From: Geobacter sp.
GTDB lineage: Bacteria; Desulfobacterota; Desulfuromonadia; Geobacterales; Pseudopelobacteraceae
Length of the DNA stretch: 64,000 nt
Direction: 5' to 3'
Assembly: GCA_003574895.1 (NCBI GenBank)
Contig: PJFB01000003.1
Coordinates: 248,001 to 312,000, forward strand
Positions within the stretch are counted from its first letter, which is position 1, and every line of letters starts with the position of its first letter. This document shows, one piece after another, positions 30,585 to 38,696 of the stretch. Under the pieces are notes generated by a model. It was given only the letters and a program-made list of their open reading frames with translations, searched no databases and was not told where the DNA came from. The position numbers were made by a program, and so were the translations under genes.

Positions 30585-32300
30585 ATGAATAATGAAATCA
30601 TAAGGGTTTTGCTGGTCGAGGACAATCCGGCCGATGCACGCTTCATCAAAGAGCACTTCAAGGACATCAGGGAGATGAGGGAAACTCCTTTTCTGATCAG
30701 CGACGCCAACAGCGTCTCGTCCGCTGTCGAGCATGTCACAAATCGCCACTTCGACGTCATACTGCTCGACCTGTCCCTGCCGGACAGCCAGGGACTGGAA
30801 ACACTGCATCGCATGCATACCCACGCCCCGGGAATGCCGCTCATCGTTCTGACCGGCCTGGATGACGACGAATTGGCCCTGTCAGCCATGCGACACGGTG
30901 CACAGGATTATCTGATCAAGGGGAAATTCGATATCCAACTCCTTAGCCGCGCCATCCGTTATACCATCGAACGCAAGCGGTCCGAAGCGGAAATCAAGAA
31001 ACTTGCCTATTTCGACTTTCTGACAGGGCTTCCCAACCGGGTTCTGTTCACCGACCGCCTGAAACAGGCGATCATCATGGCCCAAAGGGATACCCGCAAT
31101 GTGGCGCTGCTGTTCCTTGATCTGGACAACTTCAAGAAAGTCAATGATTCCATTGGCCATGCCTATGGTGACAGACTGCTGAAAATCACTGCGGACCGCA
31201 TCCAGAACTGCCTGCGCAGCGCAGATACGGTGGCACGGATCGGCGGAGACGAATTCGTGGTTATTCTGCCGTTTCTATCCGGTACAGAGGATGTTCCGAA
31301 GGTGGCGGAAAAGATCCTTCATTCGCTCAAAAACCCGGTGACATTCGAAGAACACGAGATTTACACGAGTGTCAGCATAGGGATTTCGATGTTTCCCGGT
31401 GACGGCAGCACAGTGGATGACCTTTTGAAAAATGCCGACATAGCCATGTATCAGGCCAAGGAAGGGGGGCGCAACAATTACCAATTCTTTTCACAGGATA
31501 TGAATGTCCAGGCAGTCACGCGGCAGCTGATCGAATCGAGCATGCGCCAGGCCATATCCAGAAACGAATTCTATCTCGTTTATCAACCGCAATACAATCT
31601 CAGGGATCGTGTAATCACCGGATTCGAGGCCTTGCTCCGCTGGCGCCATCCACAGAAGGGAAATATCTACCCACAACAATTCATATCCATTGCCGAGGAA
31701 ACCGGTTTGATCATGCCAATCGGCGAGTGGGTTCTAAGGACAGCCTGCACTCAGGCCAGAAAATGGCACGATGCCGGGCATTCCAGTTTGCGCATAGCTG
31801 TCAACATCTCTGCCCGGCAGTTCAAACAGGACTCCTTTGCCACGCTGGTGCAAACCATCCTGGCAGAATCAGGACTTCCACCCCAATTCCTTGAGCTGGA
31901 ATTGACCGAGTCTACCATCATGGAACATGCCGACAAAAATGTCCAGGTACTGCAAAAGTTGAAAAACCTTGGAGTAACCCTTGCCATTGACGACTTCGGC
32001 ACCGGCTACTCATCACTATCCTATCTCAAACACTTCCCCATCGACCGCCTCAAAATCGACAGTTCCTTTGTCAGGGACATCAATACCAATGGCGATGACG
32101 CGGCTATCGCCGAAGCCATCATTTTCATGGCCCACTCCCTCAAACTCGATGTCGTTGCCGAAGGGGTCGAACAGGAAGATCAGCTGACATTCCTTGACAG
32201 CCGCAACTGCGACATGCTGCAAGGCTATCTGATGAGCCACCCCTTATCGGTAACCGAAGTCGGCACATTGCTGACTCACGTCCCCCAGACCACAGGCTGA
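30585..32300 (+). CDS. REC-GGDEF-EAL c-di-GMP enzyme
   Basis: About 571 residues with three domains: receiver (1-125; Asp in VILLDLSLPDS), GGDEF (about 140-300) and EAL (about 315-565). The cyclase signature RIGGDEF is intact, with an RSAD inhibitory site five residues before it. The EAL part keeps FEALLRW, VNISARQF, ELTEST, DDFGTGYSS, LKIDSSF and AEGVE, so both activities look possible. The GTG at 30576 directly after the upstream stop is an alternative start. Last gene of the kinase-kinase-receiver unit, and its likely c-di-GMP output. Confidence 0.9.
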   Translation: MNNEIIRVLLVEDNPADARFIKEHFKDIREMRETPFLISDANSVSSAVEHVTNRHFDVILLDLSLPDSQGLETLHRMHTHAPGMPLIVLTGLDDDELALSAMRHGAQDYLIKGKFDIQLLSRAIRYTIERKRSEAEIKKLAYFDFLTGLPNRVLFTDRLKQAIIMAQRDTRNVALLFLDLDNFKKVNDSIGHAYGDRLLKITADRIQNCLRSADTVARIGGDEFVVILPFLSGTEDVPKVAEKILHSLKNPVTFEEHEIYTSVSIGISMFPGDGSTVDDLLKNADIAMYQAKEGGRNNYQFFSQDMNVQAVTRQLIESSMRQAISRNEFYLVYQPQYNLRDRVITGFEALLRWRHPQKGNIYPQQFISIAEETGLIMPIGEWVLRTACTQARKWHDAGHSSLRIAVNISARQFKQDSFATLVQTILAESGLPPQFLELELTESTIMEHADKNVQVLQKLKNLGVTLAIDDFGTGYSSLSYLKHFPIDRLKIDSSFVRDINTNGDDAAIAEAIIFMAHSLKLDVVAEGVEQEDQLTFLDSRNCDMLQGYLMSHPLSVTEVGTLLTHVPQTTG

Positions 32301-32353
32301 TCAAGCAAGAACAGCCAAAAACCGAAACAGCTCCCTTCAATCGGGCGAGGTTT

Positions 32354-32405
32354 CCCACGGATGGCGACAGGAGCGAAGAAACCAGCTCGTGCCGCCATCC
32401 GTGGG
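32354..32405. repeat. 13-bp inverted repeat between two convergent units
   Basis: CCCACGGATGGCG (32354-32366) and CGCCATCCGTGGG (32393-32405) are perfectly complementary, around a 26-base loop in which GAGC and GCTC can pair as well. It lies between the converging REC-GGDEF-EAL and aroF genes. No T-run follows on either strand, so it may be a non-canonical bidirectional terminator or an RNA-stabilising hairpin. Confidence 0.65.
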
Positions 32406-32434
32406 TCAACTGTTTGGGGGGTTAACCTACCGTC

Positions 32435-33454
32435 TTACAGACTTCTTCCCGCCGCCTCAACAAACAGTTGCAGTTTCGCCATCATTGCTTCGAACTTCTT
32501 CGGCTTGAGCGACTGGGGGCCGTCGCTTGAGGCATGCTCGGGATCGGGATGGACCTCGACGATCAGGCCATCTGCACCAGCCGCTACTCCGGCAAAACAC
32601 ATGGGTGCCACATAATGATGGTTTCCGGTACCATGGGAGGGATCGATCACTACCGGCAAATGGGTTTTTTCCTTTAACACCGGTACTGCCGACAGGTCCA
32701 GCGTATTGCGGGTAGCGGTTTCAAAGGTGCGTATGCCGCGCTCGCACAGGATGACCGACTGGTTTCCCTCGCTCATGATATACTCGGCACTCATCAGGAA
32801 CTCCTGGATCGTCATCGACATACCACGCTTGAGTAAAACCGGTTTGCCGATCTGCCCAACCTTCTTCAACAGAGCAAAGTTCTGCGAGTTTCGTGCGCCG
32901 ATCTGCAGGATGTCCGCGTAGTCGGCCACCAGGTCGGCTGTTTCCGGATTAATGACTTCGGTGACTATCGGCAGCCCAGTAAGCTCCCGCGCCTTGGCCA
33001 GAAGTTTCAAACCCTCTTCTTCCAAGCCCTGGAATGAATAGGGCGATGTGCGCGGCTTGAAGGCGCCTCCCCGCAAGACATGGGCACCGGCCTTTTTCAC
33101 GGCAATGGCACTTTCTATGATCTGCTGTTCATTCTCCACCGAGCATGGCCCTGCCATCATAATCACCCGGTTGCCACCTATTACCACGTCGTCGCTGATC
33201 CGCACCAGACTCGACTCCTTTTTGACTTCCTTGGATGCCAGCTTATAGGGCTGCAGGATCGGCAGTACATTCTCGACGCCGTGCAGGGATTCCAGGGATT
33301 GCAAGACCGCCTTGCCGCGCTCGTCACCTACCGCACCGATCACATCCCTTGTTGCCCCATGGATTACGTGCGGCTTGTAACCCAGTTCCCTGATGCGTCT
33401 TAGCACCTCATCACGATCCTTCTTTGCCGCGCCTGCCTTCATAACTATTATCAT
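32435..33454 (-). CDS. aroF: 3-deoxy-D-arabino-heptulosonate 7-phosphate synthase
   Basis: First step of the shikimate pathway (phosphoenolpyruvate + erythrose 4-phosphate). The protein is a 339-residue type I-beta enzyme: an N-terminal ferredoxin-like regulatory domain ([13 protein letters not shown], about 1-70) as in the Thermotoga enzyme, then the barrel with [68 protein letters not shown] and [13 protein letters not shown] 33454 has AAGGAGC before it. A leader peptide and attenuator upstream (separate entries) suggest transcriptional control by aromatic aminoacyl-tRNA, besides tyrosine feedback on the N-terminal domain. Confidence 0.95.
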   Translation of the reverse strand: MIIVMKAGAAKKDRDEVLRRIRELGYKPHVIHGATRDVIGAVGDERGKAVLQSLESLHGVENVLPILQPYKLASKEVKKESSLVRISDDVVIGGNRVIMMAGPCSVENEQQIIESAIAVKKAGAHVLRGGAFKPRTSPYSFQGLEEEGLKLLAKARELTGLPIVTEVINPETADLVADYADILQIGARNSQNFALLKKVGQIGKPVLLKRGMSMTIQEFLMSAEYIMSEGNQSVILCERGIRTFETATRNTLDLSAVPVLKEKTHLPVVIDPSHGTGNHHYVAPMCFAGVAAGADGLIVEVHPDPEHASSDGPQSLKPKKFEAMMAKLQLFVEAAGRSL

Positions 33455-33480
33455 ACCCTGCTCCTTTCCCACAAATAAAA

Positions 33481-33506
33481 GGCCGGTAGGTTTCCCCCCG
33501 GCCTGG
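33481..33506 (-). promoter_or_regulatory. Second hairpin of the aroF leader
   Basis: On the minus strand AGGCCGG and CCGGCCT can pair around GGGGAAACCTA, followed by TTATTT, 25-50 bases before the aroF start. It may be a second, weaker terminator or a hairpin that affects access to the ribosome-binding site. Confidence 0.5.
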
Positions 33507-33528
33507 CCGCCACAGGTGCTGTGGCAAC

Positions 33529-33563
33529 AAAAAAGCCGGGTGGACTTCCGTCCGCCCCGGCTT
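33529..33563 (-). terminator. Attenuator terminator of aroF
   Basis: Read on the minus strand, AAGCCGGG..GGAC pairs with GTCC..CCGGCTT around GGAA and is followed by TTTTTT, about 75 bases before aroF. Its 5' arm (33548-33560) can instead pair with 33606-33618 inside the leader peptide gene: 11 Watson-Crick pairs and one wobble out of 13. This is the antiterminator needed for classical attenuation. Confidence 0.8.
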
Positions 33564-33594
33564 TGTGGTGTGTGATTTGGTCGCTTAAATGCGC

Positions 33595-33681
33595 TTACAC
33601 CTCTACCCGGGCAGACGGCCTGAAATAAAAGCCGAACCAGAAGAAAAAGTAATAAGCGTTAAAAAAGCGGTTTAGTTCCAT
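33595..33681 (-). CDS. Aromatic leader peptide of aroF
   Basis: A 28-codon frame starting ATG 33681, ending TAA 33597-33595, 140 bases before aroF. It encodes eight Phe, three Tyr and one Trp, most in the run [13 protein letters not shown], a composition that does not arise by chance and mirrors PheL-type leader peptides. AAGTAGG lies five bases before the ATG. The last codons (RPSAR) overlap the antiterminator arm at 33606-33618, so ribosome stalling at the aromatic codons would free that arm and prevent termination; at high charged Phe/Tyr/Trp-tRNA the ribosome would cover it and the terminator would form. Not a functional protein in itself. Confidence 0.85.
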   Translation of the reverse strand: MELNRFFNAYYFFFWFGFYFRPSARVEV

Positions 33682-33726
33682 GGGTGCCTACTTAAGCACA
33701 GACGATGCTGTGATGTCAAGCGCAAT

Positions 33727-34674
33727 TCAATCGGCAGTCAACTCATCCGCGACCTTGACAAGATGTGGCAGGTCCGGCTTGGTGAGAATGTGGCTGGCGC
33801 CCAGCCCCATCCACTTGCGCTTGTTGTCGTCCGATGCCAGCGAGGAAAAGATCACCACCGGCAGATCCTTGAGAGTTTCTTCGCGGCGCACCAGCGAAGT
33901 CAGGTGCAGGCCGTCCATCTGCGGCATCTCCACATCCGTTATCAGGAGGTTGGCGTATGCCTTGAACGGTTGACCTTCCTGCATGCAGCGATTGAGCTTG
34001 CCCTGTATGATGTCCCACGCCTGGGCACCGTTCTCCGCCTCTTCCACCACATAACCGGCGCCGCGCAGGGCGCTGCACATGGTCGAACGGATAAATGGCG
34101 AGTCATCGGCCACCAGTATGGTCCTCGATGCACGGGCGTCACATTCCGCGGCCCCTTCCAGTTGGGTAACATCTGCGATGGGTTTGAGGGCGCTCTCCGA
34201 GCAGAGTTCGGCGACAATCTTCTCGAAATCCAGTACCAGGATGATGCGGTCGTCCATCTTGACCAATCCGGTCACCTGCTCGCTATGCACGGATTTTGAA
34301 GGCGGCTCGACGTTCTTCCAGGAAATCCTGTAAATGCGTGAGACAGAGTGAACCAGGACCCCAACCATCAAGTTGTTGAACTCAAGGACAACAACCCGGT
34401 CCGCCTTCAGATCGCCGGTGTCCTTACCGAGCACCTTGGCCAGGTTGATGATGGTTATGACCTTGTCGCGCAGCTTGATCATCCCTTCAACGCCCGCCTT
34501 GGCATTGACCACCTTGGACAACTGCGGCAAGCGGATAATCTCGCGAACCTTGGCAACGTTGACACCATAGTGACACGGCACGACATTGCCATGCCAATCG
34601 ACCTCGTCAATCCTGAACTCCACTATTTCCAGTTCGTTGGTGTCACTTTCCAGCAGTATGTTGGTCTGTTTCAT
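33727..34674 (-). CDS. cheV: CheV-type chemotaxis coupling protein (CheW-REC)
   Basis: 315 residues: an N-terminal CheW domain (about 15-160; NVAKVREIIRLPQLSKVVNA, GMIKLRDKVITIINLAKVLG, LVKMDDRIILVLDFEKIV) and a C-terminal receiver (about 185-310; DDSPFIRS, Asp in LLITDVEMPQMDG, Lys in ILTKPDLP). CheV links receptors to CheA and is thought to adapt through phosphorylation. I place the start at ATG 34674, where AAGGGG has a seven-base spacing, rather than ATG 34680 (one base). No other chemotaxis gene is adjacent; neighbours are aromatic biosynthesis genes. Confidence 0.92.
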   Translation of the reverse strand: MKQTNILLESDTNELEIVEFRIDEVDWHGNVVPCHYGVNVAKVREIIRLPQLSKVVNAKAGVEGMIKLRDKVITIINLAKVLGKDTGDLKADRVVVLEFNNLMVGVLVHSVSRIYRISWKNVEPPSKSVHSEQVTGLVKMDDRIILVLDFEKIVAELCSESALKPIADVTQLEGAAECDARASRTILVADDSPFIRSTMCSALRGAGYVVEEAENGAQAWDIIQGKLNRCMQEGQPFKAYANLLITDVEMPQMDGLHLTSLVRREETLKDLPVVIFSSLASDDNKRKWMGLGASHILTKPDLPHLVKVADELTAD

Positions 34675-34780
34675 GGCCATGCCCCTTGAGGTTATGTTTT
34701 ATCGACTATATCAATGAAACCATATAAATGGAAGCGGCAAAATCGGTTAAACACCTAAAAACAGTCCGAATCCGCTGAAC

Positions 34781-34809
34781 TTGACACGCATCGGCAGCTG
34801 TGCTAGCTT
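34781..34809 (+). promoter_or_regulatory. Promoter of trpEG
   Basis: TTGACA (34781-34786), a 17-bp spacer and TAGCTT (34804-34809). The predicted start is near 34816, about 30 bases before the trpE ATG, so there is no room for a leader peptide: regulation differs from aroF. Confidence 0.7.
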
Positions 34810-34845
34810 TTTTCATTCTAACCTTGCAGTTTTACCGGAGTCAGA

Positions 34846-36321
34846 ATGTTTTCCCCTCATATCGACACCTTCCGCCAGCTGTGCCGCCTTGGCAACCTCA
34901 TCCCGGTTTACCGTGAAATCATGGCGGATATGGACACCCCGGTCACGGCTTTCAAAAAACTGGATGACGGCCAATTTTCCTTCCTTCTGGAGAGCATCGA
35001 GGGGGGCGAAAAGTGGGGCCGCTACAGCTTTCTTGGTTCAAGTCCGTCCTTGATCGTCCGCTCCAAGGGGAAAATTGTCGAAATCATTGAAGATGGCGCG
35101 ACCACCACGCTGACCAGCGAAGACCCGCTGAACTGTGTCCGTGATATCCTGGCACGCTTCACCCCGGTGGAGGTGGATGGCCTGCCCCGCTTCTTCGGCG
35201 GTGCCGTGGGCTACCTGGGTTACGACATGGTACGTCACTTCGAGCATCTGCCTTCGGACAAACCGGCGCTGTTGGACGCCTATGATGCTTATTTCCTGAT
35301 CACCGATACCATTGTCATTTTTGACAGCATGCGCCAGAAGATAAAGGTTGTCTCCAACGCCCACCTGGACAGCGGCACCACACCGGAAGAGGCCTATGCC
35401 GAGGCGACCCGGAAGATCGAAACCATTATCCGCCGGCTGCGCTCACCACTCCCCAACGGCACCTCCCCTTCCTCTAAAATGCAGGTAAAGCTCCGCTCCA
35501 ATGTGGAACGCAATGACTTTGAAGCGTCCGTTGAAAAAGCCAAGGAATACGTCCGTTCCGGCGACATCATCCAGGTAGTGCTGTCCCAGCGCTTCAGCGG
35601 CGAACTGTCTGCCGACCCCCTCGATATCTATCGGGTGCTGCGCACCCTCAACCCCTCCCCGTACATGTTCTTCCTGCGCCTGGAAGATACTGTCATAGCC
35701 GGTGCCTCGCCCGAGGTCATGGTGCGCAAGGAGGGGCAACATGCCGAGTTGCGGCCCATTGCCGGCACCCGGCCCCGTGGAGCAACGGCCGAGGATGACG
35801 CCAGGTTGGCCGAGGAGTTGCTGGCAGATCCCAAAGAGCGGGCCGAACATGTCATGTTGGTGGATCTGGGGAGAAATGATCTGGGACGGGTCTGCGACAC
35901 CGGCACGGTAAAGGTGTCGGAACTGATGACCATCGAGCGCTATTCCCATGTCATGCACATCGTATCAAATGTGCAGGGCGAGCTGGCTGGCAGCCGTGAT
36001 GCCTTTGACCTGGTGCGGGCCACCTTCCCGGCCGGTACGCTCTCCGGAGCACCCAAAGTCAGGGCCATGGAGATCATCGATGAGCTGGAACCGGTGAAAC
36101 GCGAGGTCTACGGCGGGGCAGTGGGTTACTTCTCCTTTTCCGGCAACATGGACCTCTGCATCACGATCCGCACCCTGGTCATCAAGAACGGCAAAGTGCA
36201 TCTCCAGGCAGGGGCCGGCATCGTGGCCGACTCGGATCCGGCTTCCGAATGGCAGGAAACTGTCAACAAGGGGATGGCGGTGATGAAGGCCATTGAACTG
36301 GCCGAGAAAGGGCTCGAATAA
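34846..36321 (+). CDS. trpE: Anthranilate synthase component I
   Basis: Converts chorismate and ammonia to anthranilate. The 491 residues hold an N-terminal domain with the Trp-binding LLES segment (FSFLLESIEGGEKWGRYSF) and the chorismate-binding core: GDIIQVVLSQRF, RPIAGTRPRG, EHVMLVDLGRNDLGRV, FPAGTLSGAPKVRAMEIIDELE and a late AGAGIVADSDP. The feedback site LLES is intact, so tryptophan inhibition is expected. It is followed with no gap by the glutaminase subunit. CGGAG before ATG 34846. Confidence 0.96.
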   Translation: MFSPHIDTFRQLCRLGNLIPVYREIMADMDTPVTAFKKLDDGQFSFLLESIEGGEKWGRYSFLGSSPSLIVRSKGKIVEIIEDGATTTLTSEDPLNCVRDILARFTPVEVDGLPRFFGGAVGYLGYDMVRHFEHLPSDKPALLDAYDAYFLITDTIVIFDSMRQKIKVVSNAHLDSGTTPEEAYAEATRKIETIIRRLRSPLPNGTSPSSKMQVKLRSNVERNDFEASVEKAKEYVRSGDIIQVVLSQRFSGELSADPLDIYRVLRTLNPSPYMFFLRLEDTVIAGASPEVMVRKEGQHAELRPIAGTRPRGATAEDDARLAEELLADPKERAEHVMLVDLGRNDLGRVCDTGTVKVSELMTIERYSHVMHIVSNVQGELAGSRDAFDLVRATFPAGTLSGAPKVRAMEIIDELEPVKREVYGGAVGYFSFSGNMDLCITIRTLVIKNGKVHLQAGAGIVADSDPASEWQETVNKGMAVMKAIELAEKGLE

Positions 36322-36894
36322 ATGCTCCTGATGATCGACAACTACGACTCCTTCACCTTCAACATCGTCCAGTACTTCGGGCAACTGGGCCAGGATGTGC
36401 AGGTACACCGCAACGACCGGATCACCCTGGAAGAAATCGAGGCCCTGGCCCCCCAGCGCCTGGTAATCTCCCCGGGCCCCTGCTCCCCAGAGGAAGCCGG
36501 CATCTCCGTCGCTGCTATCAAGCACTTTGCCGGCCAGATACCCATCCTGGGCGTCTGCCTCGGCCATCAATCCATCGGCGCCGCCTTTGGGGGCAATGTG
36601 GTACGCAGCGTCTCCCTGATGCACGGCAAGACCTCCCCCATCCATCACGACGGCAAAGAGCTCTTTGCCGGCCTCCCCAACCCCTTCGATGCCACCCGTT
36701 ACCACTCTCTGGTGGTGGAGCGTTCCAGCCTGCCAGCCTGCCTGGAGGTCACCGCCTGGGTGGACAACGGCGAAATCATGGGACTGCGCCACCGCGACCT
36801 CCCCATCTGGGGGGTGCAGTTCCATCCCGAATCGATCCTCACCACCGGCGGCATGGACATCCTCGAAAACTTCCTTAAAATCAGCAAAGCATAG
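36322..36894 (+). CDS. trpG: Anthranilate synthase component II (glutaminase)
   Basis: Supplies ammonia from glutamine to TrpE. Class-I amidotransferase of 190 residues: [15 protein letters not shown], the oxyanion region [12 protein letters not shown], nucleophile in [10 protein letters not shown], and the His-x-Glu of GVQFHPESI. The ATG follows the trpE TAA directly. In many bacteria this subunit also serves 4-amino-4-deoxychorismate synthase (PabA) for folate; no other pabA is seen in the window. Confidence 0.95.
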   Translation: MLLMIDNYDSFTFNIVQYFGQLGQDVQVHRNDRITLEEIEALAPQRLVISPGPCSPEEAGISVAAIKHFAGQIPILGVCLGHQSIGAAFGGNVVRSVSLMHGKTSPIHHDGKELFAGLPNPFDATRYHSLVVERSSLPACLEVTAWVDNGEIMGLRHRDLPIWGVQFHPESILTTGGMDILENFLKISKA

Positions 36895-36923
36895 GCCCCT
36901 GAAGCCATCCTTGGGACCGATCG

Positions 36924-36959
36924 TGATATAATGTGATCAAGAAATAACGATCCGATCAC
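36924..36959 (+). promoter_or_regulatory. Extended -10 promoter and small inverted repeat
   Basis: TGATATAAT (36924-36932) is an extended -10 box without a good -35. Just downstream GTGATC (36933-36938) and GATCAC (36954-36959) form an inverted repeat around the expected start, a possible operator for the dienelactone-hydrolase-family gene. Confidence 0.5.
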
Positions 36960-36982
36960 TATATCGACCAAGGAGGTTCGTC

Positions 36983-37756
36983 ATGAAGCAGATGATCCTG
37001 ATGCTGGCGGCCCTGGCGCTGTCCGTCAACGCCGAAGCCGCCGTCAAGACCAAGGTTATCGAATACAAACAGGGCGACACGGTTCTGGAAGGCTATCTGG
37101 CCTGGGATGACACCAAGACCGTCAAACGGCCCGGCATCCTGGTGGTACACGAATGGACCGGGCTCGGCCCCTATGTGAAAAGGCGGGCCGAGATGCTGGC
37201 CCGTCTCGGCTACGTGGCCTTTGCCGCCGACATCTACGGCAAGGGCGTCCGGCCTTCTACCCCGGCTGAGGCCGCCAAGACAGCCGCGATTTACAAAGAC
37301 GACCGTCCCCTGATGCGAGCCAGGGCCAGGGCCGGCTTGGATATACTGAAGACTCGGAAGTACGTTGACCCGCACCGCCTGGCTGCCATCGGGTACTGCT
37401 TCGGCGGCACCGTCGTGCTGGAACTGGCGCGGGACGGCGCCGACGTGAAGGGTACGGTCAGCTTCCATGGCGGCTTGGCCACGCCGACGCCGCAGGATGC
37501 CAGGAACATCAAGGGTAAGGTCCTGGCGCTGCACGGCGCCGACGACCCCTATGTAAAGGCCGACGAGGTGGCCGCCTTTCAGGATGAGATGCGCAAGGCC
37601 GGAGTAGACTGGCAGATGAATATCTACGGCGGCGCTGTGCACGGCTTCACCAATCCGGACAACGGCACCGACAACAGCAAGGGTGCCGCCTACAACGAGA
37701 AGGCTGACAAGCGTTCGTGGGAAGCCATGAAGCTGTTCTTCAAGGAGATTTTCTAA
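36983..37756 (+). CDS. Exported dienelactone hydrolase family protein
   Basis: 257 residues: a signal peptide (MKQMILMLAALALSVNAEA) and an alpha/beta-hydrolase domain. The nucleophile is a cysteine in GYCFGG, the acid lies in LHGADDPYV and the histidine in AVHGFTNPD, which is the Cys-His-Asp triad of dienelactone hydrolases. Exported members of this family are common in Geobacter relatives and act on unknown esters or lactones, so a chlorocatechol role should not be assumed. CAAGGAGG precedes ATG 36983; a terminator follows. Confidence 0.88.
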   Translation: MKQMILMLAALALSVNAEAAVKTKVIEYKQGDTVLEGYLAWDDTKTVKRPGILVVHEWTGLGPYVKRRAEMLARLGYVAFAADIYGKGVRPSTPAEAAKTAAIYKDDRPLMRARARAGLDILKTRKYVDPHRLAAIGYCFGGTVVLELARDGADVKGTVSFHGGLATPTPQDARNIKGKVLALHGADDPYVKADEVAAFQDEMRKAGVDWQMNIYGGAVHGFTNPDNGTDNSKGAAYNEKADKRSWEAMKLFFKEIF

Positions 37757-37808
37757 GAATCCAGATGCATGTGATCATATTCCCTCTTTCAGTTTAAGAG
37801 GAGAAACC

Positions 37809-37836
37809 GAAAGCCCCTCCAGAGAGGGGCTTTTTG
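37809..37836 (+). terminator. Terminator after the dienelactone hydrolase gene
   Basis: AAGCCCCTC and GAGGGGCTT form a perfect stem around CAGA, followed by TTTT. Confidence 0.9.
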
Positions 37837-38696
37837 CGTCAAGAAGGCCAGTGCCGCTCCACCGCCTCGTCAGCTGGCACCCGGCCCCGGCCACCTCCCG
37901 AAACGACCGGATTTTACCCCGCACACCACCCCGTGCCGACAAGACGTAAAGTTTCTTTACACTGCCGCAAATCCCCATGCAGCACGGGTTTGCGGGTAAC
38001 ATTAAAAATAGTGTAAAGAAACTTTACGTTTCAATTAACCCTGTCATAACAGCCTGTTGCGGAACTTTCTCCCGCATGTGTAAAGTTCCTTTACATTCTA
38101 ACACCCGCAAAACAACCCAAAATCCGCTCACTCGCCGCCACTTGGTCTGTCGTACCCTGCAAACGTCCATTCCATGGGTTTCTGCTAATTATGGCACGAA
38201 TGTTGGAATAGGGAGGTGTTTGTCTTTTCTTTCCCTCCGCAAGAAGAAAGTCCGCGAGACAATTAAATGCATTTGGCAATGTGGGTATTCGGTAAATGGA
38301 TTATGGGGGATATTTCTTGTTTTCAGGTGTGCAATATAGGCGATAAACAAAGACTTTGGAATGAGCTGCATGGTAATCGGCTTTGACGACTGACATTAGC
38401 GGGCGTATATTTTTGGCGTTATAGAATTCGGATAAGTGACAAAGTGGATATTGAGCGGATTTACGCTGATCTGCCCCAAAGGCATGTTATACAATGTTTA
38501 TGTTCTATAATTTTCAGTATGTTACGTAAATATCAAAGAACATGTTCCAAATGGCAGGTTGAGCGGTGGCACATCAATAAAGGGTTGAACAGATGGATAA
38601 AATCTAATTGCAGGGAAATTGGCGCTTTCTTACCTTTTCGGCAGAGGCCGCGAATGGAAACTGCCAAGACTCACCCACCTCCTCAGGAGATAACCT
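37837..38696. other. 860-bp intergenic region with phased palindromes
   Basis: No convincing gene. The left third (to 38100) is GC-rich and carries three palindromes (separate entry). From about 38170 base composition turns AT-rich and stays so to 40.5 kb, marking the start of an accessory segment. An open frame at 38444-38719 has no ribosome-binding site and no recognisable family. The promoter for the phosphoesterase should lie in the last 200 bp. Confidence 0.6.
37946..38094. repeat. Three GTAAAG-N3-CTTTAC palindromes at 67-bp intervals
   Basis: GTAAAG-TTT-CTTTAC (37946-37960), GTAAAG-AAA-CTTTAC (38013-38027) and GTAAAG-TTC-CTTTAC (38080-38094). Starts are exactly 67 bp apart. The first two are a 20-bp inverted copy of each other (ACGTAAAGTTTCTTTACACT at 37944-37963; its complement at 38010-38029). 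Sequences between them are not alike. They look like protein-binding sites. Confidence 0.75.

Noticed and set aside
37946-38094. CRISPR array
   Set aside because: The 67-bp period is CRISPR-like, but only 15 bases are conserved, one copy is inverted, and there are just three units and no cas gene.
37977-38339. 120-codon plus-strand open frame over the palindromes
   Set aside because: No ribosome-binding site, odd composition, and it crosses two of the three palindromes.
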